This document shows, piece by piece, positions 7,234 to 15,039 of a stretch of DNA of 24,583 nt. The DNA comes from an uncultured Tissierellia bacterium (GTDB taxonomy: Bacteria > Bacillota > Clostridia > Tissierellales > Peptoniphilaceae), in NCBI GenBank assembly GCA_937923265.1, contig CALAJY010000001.1, positions 1 through 24,583 on the forward strand, written 5' to 3'. The notes under the pieces are model-generated. The model was not told the origin of the DNA, did no database searches, and saw nothing but the letters and a program-made list of their open reading frames with translations. Numbering within the stretch: the first letter of the stretch is position 1; every line of letters starts with the position of its first letter. Both the position numbers and the translations under genes were made by a program.

Positions 7234-7629
7234 GTGAGAGAAAAGTGGGAAGAGTGGATGAAGGGGCGTTATGGAGCCGATGCGTTTTCCAATTTTCTGG
7301 CGCGATTTGCCGTTGTCCTTGCCCTGATTGCCCTGATTTTTCATCGGCAGATTTTTTCTGCCATTGCCCTTGCTTTTTTGGTGTATTCGCTGTTTCGTAT
7401 TTTCTCGCGGAATCTGAGTCAACGCGCCTTGGAGAACCGCCGATATCTATTGAAAACACAGGGGTTGCGGAATGGCTTTCAAAAATATAAGAGACGACTC
7501 TTTGGGGAAAAGGGATACAAGTATTTTCCCTGTGAGAACTGCGGACGGGAATTGCGCGTGCCCAAGCATAAAGGGAAAATCAAAATCCGTTGTCCCAAAT
7601 GCAAGCATGAGATGATCAAACGAACCTGA
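7234..7629 (+). CDS. Small membrane protein with C-terminal zinc ribbon, function unknown
   Basis: A 131-residue protein I cannot name. Residues about 21-57 form two adjacent hydrophobic segments (a likely membrane hairpin) separated by HRQ. A basic, Arg/Lys-rich linker (about 60-96) follows, then a compact zinc ribbon with Cys100, Cys103, Cys120 and Cys123 around RVPKHKGKIKIRCPKC. A similar ribbon is common in short uncharacterised proteins of Bacillota. The chosen start is GTG at 7234, eight bases after the sirtuin stop with GGGGGA just upstream; an ATG at 7258 (residue 9) is the alternative. The gene is packed between the sirtuin gene and dnaE, 14 bp before the dnaE start. Reality of the gene is well supported by spacing and domain logic; its role is not known. 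Confidence 0.8.
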   Translation: MREKWEEWMKGRYGADAFSNFLARFAVVLALIALIFHRQIFSAIALAFLVYSLFRIFSRNLSQRALENRRYLLKTQGLRNGFQKYKRRLFGEKGYKYFPCENCGRELRVPKHKGKIKIRCPKCKHEMIKRT

Positions 7630-7632
7630 GGA

Positions 7633-7646
7633 AGGAGGAGGCTTTG
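7633..7646 (+). promoter_or_regulatory. Strong ribosome binding site fixing the TTG start of dnaE
   Basis: AGGAGG at 7633-7638 within AAGGAGGAG is followed by a 5-nt spacer and TTG at 7644-7646. No ATG or GTG in frame precedes the conserved HLHLHTEYSLLDG motif, so the TTG start is well determined. Confidence 0.85.
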
Positions 7647-10600
7647 CATTCCTTCGCACATCTTCATCTCCATACTGAATATAGTTTATTAGATGGCTTT
7701 TGTCGCATTGACCGCTTGATGGATCAAGTGAAGGCTCTGGGCATGGACTCGGTCGCCATCACGGACCATGGAAACATGTTTGGAGCCCTTGCCTTTTACA
7801 AGGCGGCAAAGGCCAAAGGCGTCAAGCCCATCATCGGCTGTGAGGTCTATCTGGCGGATGATTACTTGGATCGAAAAAAGAGAGACCGCTATCACCTGCT
7901 CCTCCTGGCAGAAAATGAGGAGGGCTATCACAATCTGATTCGCATCGTATCCGAGGGATATGTGAATGGCTTCTACTATAAGCCCCGGGTGGATAAGCGG
8001 GTACTCCGTCGTTTCCACAAGGGGATTATTTGTATGTCCGCTTGTTTGGCGGGAGAACTGGCGCAGATGGCCCTGTCGGGCGATGAGGAGGCCACGAAAA
8101 GAGCGGCCCTTTCCTACCAGGAGATCTTTGGCCCGGGGAATTTCTTTTTGGAAATTCAGAATCATGGGATTCGGGAAGAAGCCATCGTCCGCCGGGTTTT
8201 TCACCGTGTTTCCCGGGAGACGGGGATTCCCCTCGTGGCGACCAATGATGTTCACTATCTCAAAAAAGAGGATGCCCAAGCACAAGACATCCTTCTCTGC
8301 ATCCAGACGGGAAAGCTCTTGAGTGACGAGAAGCGAATGCGGTTCGCTTCCGATGATTTCTACCTGAAATCCCCGGAGGAGATGGCGGAGCTTTTTCCGG
8401 GGGACGAAGAGGCCCTGGAAAACGCGGGGGAAATCGCCCGGCGTTGCCGGGTGGAGTTCACCTTTCACCATCTCCACCTGCCCCACTTCGATGTTCCCAC
8501 GGGAGAAGAAAACCAGGCCTACCTTCGCCGCTTGGTAAAAGAGGGGATCGACCGTCGCTATCTCGAGGGCCCTCCCAAGCGTAGGGCCTGTTATCAAAGG
8601 GCCGTGGAACGCAGTGAGCATGAGCTTTCGGTGATCGAATCCATGGGATATGTCGATTACTTTCTCATCGTTTCGGACTTTGTGCACTTTGCACAAAAAG
8701 AGGGAATCCCTGTGGGACCCGGGCGTGGTTCGGCCGCAGGTTCCATCATTTCCTATGCACTGGGAATCACGGGAATCGACCCCCTGCAGTACGATTTGCT
8801 TTTTGAACGCTTTTTGAATCCCGAGCGGGTATCCATGCCGGATATCGATATCGATTTTGGCTATGAGCGCCGTGATGAGGTCATTGCCTATGTAAAAAGG
8901 AAGTACGGGGAGGAAAGGGTGGCACAGATTGTCACCTTTGGAACCATGGCCGCAAAAAATGCGATTCGCGATGTGGGCCGTGTGTTGGATATCCCCCTTT
9001 CCCGCGTGGACCGGGTTGCCAAGGCCGTTCCCAGCCGTTTAAACATCACATTAAAAGACGCCCTCAAGGAGAGCAAGGACTTTGCCCAGCTCTACCGGGA
9101 GGATGCCACCACACATCGCCTCATTGACTTGGCGATGGAGCTCGAGGGAATGCCCCGCCACACATCGACCCATGCCGCGGGGGTTCTCATCGCGGGAGAG
9201 CCCGTTGACCACCTGGTGCCGCTGTCGCGCAATGAGGACCAGATCACCACACAGTATAATATGACGGAATTGGAGGAACTGGGTCTCCTTAAGATGGACT
9301 TCTTGGCTCTTCGTAACCTCACCGTGATTCAGGAGGCCGTGAAGATGGTGGAGGAGAGGACCGGCCGGCACATGGATATGGATGCCATCAACATTCAGGA
9401 TCCCGAAGCCCTTGCCCTCTTTACGAAGGCGGATACCATTGGAATCTTTCAGTTTGAATCCAACGGCATGCGGGCATTTTTGAAGGAGTTAAAGCCCGAC
9501 CGCTTTGAGGATCTGGTGGCGGCCAATGCCCTGTTTCGACCCGGACCCATGGAGCAGATTCCCACCTATATTCGGGCTCGACACAATCCCAGTCAGGTTC
9601 GCTACCTTCATCCCCTCCTGGAACCCATCTTGAAAACCACCTATGGGGTTATCGTCTACCAGGAGCAGGTGATGCAGATTGTGCAACAGCTGGCGGGTTA
9701 TTCCCTGGGAGGAGCGGACAACCTCAGGCGCGCCATGTCCAAGAAGAAGATGGCGGTCATGGAGGAAAACCGCAGCTACTTTATCTATGGAAAAAAAGAT
9801 GAGCAGGGTCATGTTCTGATTCCCGGCTGCATTGCCAACGGGGTTGACGAGGAGATTGCCGATGAGATCTATCGGCAGATGATCGAATTTGCAAAGTATG
9901 CCTTTAACAAGTCCCATTCCGTGGCCTATGCTTTTGTTGCCATGCAGACAGCGATTCTAAAGGACCGGGCACCGGCGGAGTACTTTGCCGCCCTTTTGAC
10001 CAGTGTCAGGGGAGATTCCTCGAAAATCGCCCTGTATATTCGGGAAGCGAAGCGAATGGGGGTATCGGTTCTTCCTCCCAATATCAATGACAGCCAGGTG
10101 AATTTTACCGTGGAAGACGGCGCCATTCGCTATGGCCTCCTGGCCATTAAAAATGTGGGCAGCAATCTGGCACAGGCAACCATAGCGGCCCGAAAACGGG
10201 GTCGCCCCTTCGATTCCTTGGAACAGTATCTCCGCCGCCTCTTAGAAGAGGACACGACAGCGGTAAACCGGAAGGCGGTGGAGTCCCTGATCAAAGCGGG
10301 CGCCCTGGATGATTTCGGAAGCCATCGGTCGCAGCTGATGATGGAGCTGGAACTTGCCATCGGATCCGTCCAGATGAACCGGAGGAACAATCTCAGCGGC
10401 CAGACCTCGATGTTTGAGCAGATGGAGGCACCTCCCCGGAGAAAACAGGAAATCAAGGAGTACGAAAAGGCACAGTTGCTCGCCTACGAGAAGGAAGTTT
10501 TGGGTATTTACCTATCGGACCATCCCTTTTCTCCCTATGAGCCCATCTTTCGCCCTCGGGTGAATTTTTCTGCGGAACAGCTGCAGAATGAGGATGATCT

Positions 10601-11102
10601 GGAGAGGTTGGATGGGCGATCCGTCGCCTGTGCGGGAATTTTAAGGGAGCTTCGAACCTTGCTCACGAAGAAAAAGCAGAAAATGGCCTTTTTTCGACTG
10701 GAGGATTCCTTCGGAGAGATTTCCGGGGTAATTTTTCCCAGTTTATATCAAAAAATTAGCCAAAAATTAAAGCAGGATGCTCCCATCTGGGTGAAAGGTC
10801 GGTTACAATATTCTTCTGATGAGTTATCTCTCCTAGGAGAAGAGGTAAAATCTCTGGATGAATTTTCGGATAAGCGTCTCTATCTGCAGTTGAATTCCAC
10901 GGATCGATCGCTTTACGAAAAAATTCGTCAGCTTCTGCAAGAGTCTCCGGGGAAGATACCGGTGTATCTCTATTTTTCCGATCGGAAGCAGCTCGTGGAG
11001 ATGGACTCGCGTTTTGGCTGGAAAGAAGATGAACAAGGGCTCACAGCCCTCACCGAAGTGCTGGGGCAGGAGAACGTGAAGCTGAAAAGCAGTAGGAGGT
11101 AG
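7644..11102 (+). CDS. dnaE: DNA polymerase III alpha subunit DnaE
   Basis: The C-family replicative DNA polymerase, 1152 residues. In Bacillota it usually extends RNA primers before hand-off to PolC. The N-terminal PHP domain is visible in HLHLHTEYSLLDG and ITDHGNM. The palm carries GPGRGSAAGS, the two catalytic aspartates in PDIDIDFG (Asp400, Asp402) and the third in LKMDFLALRNL (Asp552). Then come the fingers (FRPGPMEQIP, YGVIVYQEQVM, FNKSHSVAYA), a helix-hairpin-helix region near the FGS and ALDDFGSH stretch, and an OB fold from about residue 990. A further 80 or so residues of alpha/beta character form the tail. The TTG start has a very strong ribosome binding site. pfkA starts one base after the stop. 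The last 400 bp are more AT-rich than the rest of the gene. Confidence 0.97.
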   Translation: MHSFAHLHLHTEYSLLDGFCRIDRLMDQVKALGMDSVAITDHGNMFGALAFYKAAKAKGVKPIIGCEVYLADDYLDRKKRDRYHLLLLAENEEGYHNLIRIVSEGYVNGFYYKPRVDKRVLRRFHKGIICMSACLAGELAQMALSGDEEATKRAALSYQEIFGPGNFFLEIQNHGIREEAIVRRVFHRVSRETGIPLVATNDVHYLKKEDAQAQDILLCIQTGKLLSDEKRMRFASDDFYLKSPEEMAELFPGDEEALENAGEIARRCRVEFTFHHLHLPHFDVPTGEENQAYLRRLVKEGIDRRYLEGPPKRRACYQRAVERSEHELSVIESMGYVDYFLIVSDFVHFAQKEGIPVGPGRGSAAGSIISYALGITGIDPLQYDLLFERFLNPERVSMPDIDIDFGYERRDEVIAYVKRKYGEERVAQIVTFGTMAAKNAIRDVGRVLDIPLSRVDRVAKAVPSRLNITLKDALKESKDFAQLYREDATTHRLIDLAMELEGMPRHTSTHAAGVLIAGEPVDHLVPLSRNEDQITTQYNMTELEELGLLKMDFLALRNLTVIQEAVKMVEERTGRHMDMDAINIQDPEALALFTKADTIGIFQFESNGMRAFLKELKPDRFEDLVAANALFRPGPMEQIPTYIRARHNPSQVRYLHPLLEPILKTTYGVIVYQEQVMQIVQQLAGYSLGGADNLRRAMSKKKMAVMEENRSYFIYGKKDEQGHVLIPGCIANGVDEEIADEIYRQMIEFAKYAFNKSHSVAYAFVAMQTAILKDRAPAEYFAALLTSVRGDSSKIALYIREAKRMGVSVLPPNINDSQVNFTVEDGAIRYGLLAIKNVGSNLAQATIAARKRGRPFDSLEQYLRRLLEEDTTAVNRKAVESLIKAGALDDFGSHRSQLMMELELAIGSVQMNRRNNLSGQTSMFEQMEAPPRRKQEIKEYEKAQLLAYEKEVLGIYLSDHPFSPYEPIFRPRVNFSAEQLQNEDDLERLDGRSVACAGILRELRTLLTKKKQKMAFFRLEDSFGEISGVIFPSLYQKISQKLKQDAPIWVKGRLQYSSDELSLLGEEVKSLDEFSDKRLYLQLNSTDRSLYEKIRQLLQESPGKIPVYLYFSDRKQLVEMDSRFGWKEDEQGLTALTEVLGQENVKLKSSRR

Positions 11103-11103
11103 G

Positions 11104-12063
11104 ATGAAGACAATCGGCATGTTGACCTCAGGGGGGGATGCCCCGGGAATGAATGCAGCAATACGTGCCGTCGCCCGGTCTAGCTTTGCACGGGGAATCC
11201 GCGTCAAAGGGATTCGCTTCGGCTACGACGGATTGATGAACGGGGATATTTATGAGATGAATGTCTCCAGTGTTGCCGATATCATTCAAAAGGGCGGCAC
11301 GATGTTGGGAACCGCCCGCAGTGAAGAATTCATGACAGAAAGAGGCCAGAGGAAGGCGGTGGAGATCCTTCACCAATTTGGCATTGAAGGCTTGGTGGTC
11401 ATGGGAGGGGACGGATCCTTTCGTGGGGCGGAGGCCCTGCACCATCTGGGCATCAAAACGGTAGGCATTCCCTGCACCATCGATAACGATATGGGCTATA
11501 CCGAATACACCATCGGCTTTCACACCGCGGTGGAAACGGTCATTGAATCCATTGGGAAATTGCGTGACACTTCGAATTCTCATGGTCGAGCGAATATTAT
11601 TGAAGTGATGGGGCGCCATTGCGGCGATATTGCTCTCTATTCCGGCTTGGCAGGGGGGGCGGAGAGCATTGTCGTTCCCGAGCATTCCTTCTCGATTTCC
11701 GAAATCACGGATCGGATTCAACGAGGACGAAAGCGGGGCAAGCGCCACCATATTATTATTCTCGCAGAGGGCGTGGGAGACCCCTATTCCATGCGGGATG
11801 AGATTGAAGAACGGACCGGGGTGGAAACGAAAATCACCATCCTGGGTCATGTCCAGCGTGGCGGAAGCCCCAGCTTCACAGATGCGAAACTGGGCTGTCG
11901 CATGGGCTATAAGGCGGTGGAACTTCTTGCTGCGGACATCAGTTCCATAGCCATTGGAGTCCGCGGCAAGGAAATTTTCCATGTTTCCATCGAAGAGGCA
12001 ACCTCTACCCCTCATGCCTTTGATGAAGAGGTCTATGAGATGGCAGCGGTTCTGTCCAGCTAG
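11104..12063 (+). CDS. pfkA: ATP-dependent 6-phosphofructokinase
   Basis: Phosphorylates fructose 6-phosphate to fructose 1,6-bisphosphate, the committed step of glycolysis. The 319-residue length is that of the classical bacterial homotetramer. ATP rather than pyrophosphate use is supported by Gly at the discriminating position of GGDGS (101-105). The catalytic aspartate is Asp127 in TIDND (125-129). MGRHCGDIALYSGLAGGAE and HVQRGGSPS are the substrate and effector regions. Start at ATG, preceded by AGGAGG at 11094-11099 that overlaps the end of dnaE, indicating coupled translation. The order dnaE, pfkA, pyk is an old Bacillota arrangement, though in B. subtilis malS and accDA intervene between dnaE and pfkA and are absent here. 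Confidence 0.97.
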   Translation: MKTIGMLTSGGDAPGMNAAIRAVARSSFARGIRVKGIRFGYDGLMNGDIYEMNVSSVADIIQKGGTMLGTARSEEFMTERGQRKAVEILHQFGIEGLVVMGGDGSFRGAEALHHLGIKTVGIPCTIDNDMGYTEYTIGFHTAVETVIESIGKLRDTSNSHGRANIIEVMGRHCGDIALYSGLAGGAESIVVPEHSFSISEITDRIQRGRKRGKRHHIIILAEGVGDPYSMRDEIEERTGVETKITILGHVQRGGSPSFTDAKLGCRMGYKAVELLAADISSIAIGVRGKEIFHVSIEEATSTPHAFDEEVYEMAAVLSS

Positions 12064-12089
12064 CAGGGAAACAGGGTTCAGGAGGAATT

Positions 12090-13850
12090 ATGAAACGAAC
12101 GAAAATTGTGTGCACCATTGGTCCCGCTTCCGATTCGGAAGAGGTGCTGGACCAGTTAATGAACGAGGGGATGGACGTCTGCCGGCTCAACTTTTCCCAT
12201 GGATCCCATGAGGAACATGGAAAACGGATCGAAACCATTCGTCAGCTGCGGAAGAAGCGGGGACTTCCGGTCGCACTCGCTCTGGATACGAAGGGACCGG
12301 AAATTCGCTTAAAAACCTTTCAAAATGACCAGGCGGTGGAGTTGAAGCAGGGAGATGCCTTTACCTTGACCACCCGGGATATTGTGGGCGATTCCGGCAT
12401 CGTTGCTGTCAGCTACGAAGGACTCCCTCAGGATGTCAAGCCCGGGAGCCGGATTCTGATTGACGATGGTCTGGTGGAGCTCCAGGTCCAGTCCATTGAG
12501 GATGGCACGGAGATCCATTGCGTTGCGTTAAACTACGGCACCATTTCCAACCGCAAGGGCGTGAATGTGCCGGGCACGGACATTAAATTGCCGGCCATCA
12601 CGGAGGGGGACCGGTCGGACATTCTCTTCGGAATTGAGAAGGGCATTGATTTTATCTTTGCCTCCTTCATCCGCACCGCCCAGGACATCCTGGAAATTCG
12701 GAAGATTTTGGAAGAAAATGGCGGCTCCGGCATTCACATCTATGCCAAGATCGAATCCGAACAGGGGGTTCGCAACATCGATGAGATTCTCGATGCGGGC
12801 GATGGGATCATGGTTGCCCGTGGAGATCTGGGCGTGGAGATTCCCACCCAGGAGGTTCCCATCGTGCAGAAGCAAATTATTCGGAAGGCAAATTTGGCGG
12901 GAAAGCCGGTCATCACCGCAACGCAGATGCTGGATTCCATGATCCGCAATCCTCGTCCCACGCGGGCCGAGGTGAATGATGTTGCCAATGCGATTCTGGA
13001 TGGCTCCGATGCGATCATGCTTTCCGGAGAGACCGCAGCCGGGAAGTATCCGGTGGAGGCCGTTCGCCAGATGAAGATGATTGCGGAGGTCACGGAAGCT
13101 TCTTCCGATTTTAAGAGATCCATTAAAAATCGAAAGAACTGGTTGGAAAACACCACCTCTTCGGCGATTGCACAATCGACCTGTCTTATCGCAGAGCAGA
13201 TTCAAGCCGCTGCCATTGTGCCCACCACGGCATCCGGCTTTACCTGCCGACAGATTTCCAAGTTCCGCCCCTCCTGCCCGATCGTGGCAACGACCATGGA
13301 TGAACGGGTTTTCCACCAGCTGAACCTGGTTTGGGGCGCTCATCCCGTGCTATCGCAGGATTCGGAACACACGGATGAGCTGATTGAGCGGTCCATCTAT
13401 GCGGCACTCCACTCCGGTTTTGTGCAAGAAGGAGACCAGATCGTTTTGACGGCGGGAATTCCCGTGGGAAAGGGAACGTCGACGAATCTTATCAAGGTCC
13501 AGACCATTGGGGATATTTTAGTCAGCGGCCAGGGCGTGGGTCGCGGGAGTGTGACCGGAAAAGCGGTATTGGGCAGCACGGCGGGAGAACTCGCCGACAA
13601 GATGGAAGAGGGCGATATCCTCGTTGCGAAGTTCACAGGAGCCGACCTCATCCCCTACATCGAAAAGGCAGGCGGTGTCGTGGTGGAGGAGGGAGGCCTG
13701 ACTTCCCATGCGGCCATCGTGGCATTGCATTATGGCAAACCAACCGTGATTGGGGCCATGAACGCTTCCAAGCTCATTGGGGAAGGGGAGACCATCACCC
13801 TGGATGCCACCACGGGTATTGTGTATGCTGGGGAGGCTCAGGTTTTATAA
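12090..13850 (+). CDS. pyk: Pyruvate kinase with C-terminal PEP-utilizer domain
   Basis: Transfers phosphate from phosphoenolpyruvate to ADP, the last step of glycolysis. At 586 residues it is the long Bacillus-type form. The catalytic barrel shows TKIVCTIGPAS at the N-terminus, LDTKGPEIR, MVARGDLGVEIP, the ITATQMLDSM-NPRPTRAE motif and SDAIMLSGETAAGKYP. An alpha/beta C domain follows to about 470, then an extra PEP-utilizer-like swivelling domain of about 110 residues with GGLTSHAAI (His540) matching the phosphohistidine loop of PEP synthase and EI. In B. subtilis this extra domain is reported to link pyruvate kinase to DNA replication control, which is interesting next to dnaE. AGGAGG precedes the ATG. 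It is closed by the terminator at 13871-13895. Confidence 0.97.
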   Translation: MKRTKIVCTIGPASDSEEVLDQLMNEGMDVCRLNFSHGSHEEHGKRIETIRQLRKKRGLPVALALDTKGPEIRLKTFQNDQAVELKQGDAFTLTTRDIVGDSGIVAVSYEGLPQDVKPGSRILIDDGLVELQVQSIEDGTEIHCVALNYGTISNRKGVNVPGTDIKLPAITEGDRSDILFGIEKGIDFIFASFIRTAQDILEIRKILEENGGSGIHIYAKIESEQGVRNIDEILDAGDGIMVARGDLGVEIPTQEVPIVQKQIIRKANLAGKPVITATQMLDSMIRNPRPTRAEVNDVANAILDGSDAIMLSGETAAGKYPVEAVRQMKMIAEVTEASSDFKRSIKNRKNWLENTTSSAIAQSTCLIAEQIQAAAIVPTTASGFTCRQISKFRPSCPIVATTMDERVFHQLNLVWGAHPVLSQDSEHTDELIERSIYAALHSGFVQEGDQIVLTAGIPVGKGTSTNLIKVQTIGDILVSGQGVGRGSVTGKAVLGSTAGELADKMEEGDILVAKFTGADLIPYIEKAGGVVVEEGGLTSHAAIVALHYGKPTVIGAMNASKLIGEGETITLDATTGIVYAGEAQVL

Positions 13851-13870
13851 CGGATAAAAAATCAGGAGAG

Positions 13871-13895
13871 GAGCGGAGAAATCCGCTCTTTTTTT
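13871..13895 (+). terminator. Rho-independent terminator after pyk
   Basis: A perfect 7-bp stem GAGCGGA/TCCGCTC (13871-13877 and 13882-13888) with a GAAA tetraloop and seven T residues (13889-13895). It ends the long pgi-to-pyk run. The T-run stops only 16 bp before the sbcD ATG and three bases before its ribosome binding site. Confidence 0.9.
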
Positions 13896-13911
13896 GAAGG
13901 GAGGATCGATC

Positions 13912-15039
13912 ATGCGCTTCTTACATTTAGCGGATTTACACATTGGAATCCGTGTGAACGGGTTTTCCATGTTGGAAGACCAGACATTTTTTATGGACCG
14001 GCTCTTTCGTTGCCTGGACCGGGATCCCGTGGATGCGGTGGTTTTAGCGGGAGATATTTACGATAAGGCCGATCCCTCCGCGGAAGCGGTAGACCTCTTT
14101 GATGCGCTCCTGAGTGGCCTGGCGGACCGGGTGGCCCACGTTCTGGTGATTCCCGGCAACCATGACTCCCCGGAGCGAATCGCCTATGCGGGGAAACTGT
14201 TGGAAAAGCAAGGGGTTCATATCGCTCCGGTGTATCAAGGGCAGATTCGGGAAATCACACTCCATGATCAATACGGGCCTGTGCATTTTTTTCTGCTGCC
14301 CTTTTTGAAGCCGAGCTCGGTGCGACGGTTTTTCCCCGAGGAAACGATCGAGGACTATGCCGATGCGCTTTCCTGTGTCTTTGCCCATCTTTCCCTGAAT
14401 ACGGAGGAACGAAATATTCTCGTGAGCCATCAATTTGTTTCCGGAGCGCTTCGCAGCGATTCGGAACAGATTTCCATCGGTGGGCTGGATGCCATTCCCC
14501 GGTCCGTTTTTTCTGCCTTTGATTACGTCGCTCTCGGTCACATCCATCGGCCGCAGACCATGGGGGAGGAGAAGCTCCGGTATGCGGGCTCTCCCTTGAA
14601 ATATTCGCTCTCGGAAGTCGACCAGGAAAAGGCCATTCTCTTTGTGACTTTGGGAGAGAAGGGAGAGCTCAGCTTTACAAGAGAGACCTTGCCCAAGCTG
14701 CGTGACATGCGGGTGATTCAGGGAAGCTTTGAAGAGCTGATGCACCCTGACGAGGAAGCCCCCCGAGACGATTATCTGCAGGTTATCCTGAAAGAGGATC
14801 ATGAGATTCCTGAGGTTTTGAGCCGGCTCCGAACCCTCTACCCGAATATCATGCGGCTGGATTATGAGAATCGATGGAAACAGCGAGAGGAGACGGAGCA
14901 AATCCCACAACTGGACCTGCTCCCTCCCCTGGAAATCTTTTCGAATTTTTTTCAGATGCAAACGGGCAAGCCCTTGACGGAGGAGCAGGAGGAATTTGTG
15001 AGCAGGGAGATGGAGGAGGTCCAAAATGAAACCCATTAA
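13912..15039 (+). CDS. sbcD: Exonuclease subunit SbcD (Mre11-like)
   Basis: The nuclease subunit of the SbcCD complex, which opens hairpins and trims DNA double-strand ends. The 375-residue protein has the calcineurin-like phosphoesterase motifs HLADLHIG (5-12), AGDIYDKADPS (Asp48), IPGNHDSPERI (Asn83, His84), the SHQF histidine, and LGHIHRPQ. A C-terminal capping region follows. The ATG at 13912 is preferred because GGGAGG lies seven bases upstream; an in-frame TTG at 13894 lies inside the terminator U-run. The stop overlaps sbcC by 14 bp. No promoter is obvious between the pyk terminator and the start; a TATAAC hexamer at 13846-13851, without a matching -35, is the only hint. Confidence 0.95.
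   Translation: MRFLHLADLHIGIRVNGFSMLEDQTFFMDRLFRCLDRDPVDAVVLAGDIYDKADPSAEAVDLFDALLSGLADRVAHVLVIPGNHDSPERIAYAGKLLEKQGVHIAPVYQGQIREITLHDQYGPVHFFLLPFLKPSSVRRFFPEETIEDYADALSCVFAHLSLNTEERNILVSHQFVSGALRSDSEQISIGGLDAIPRSVFSAFDYVALGHIHRPQTMGEEKLRYAGSPLKYSLSEVDQEKAILFVTLGEKGELSFTRETLPKLRDMRVIQGSFEELMHPDEEAPRDDYLQVILKEDHEIPEVLSRLRTLYPNIMRLDYENRWKQREETEQIPQLDLLPPLEIFSNFFQMQTGKPLTEEQEEFVSREMEEVQNETH

Noticed and set aside
11128..12015. Long antisense open frame opposite pfkA (295 codons); similar ones opposite dnaE (7689-8696), pyk (12528-13343), sbcD (14044-15048) and uvrB (22688-23509)
   Set aside because: All are opposite strongly supported genes, lack domains and ribosome binding sites, and follow from codon bias.
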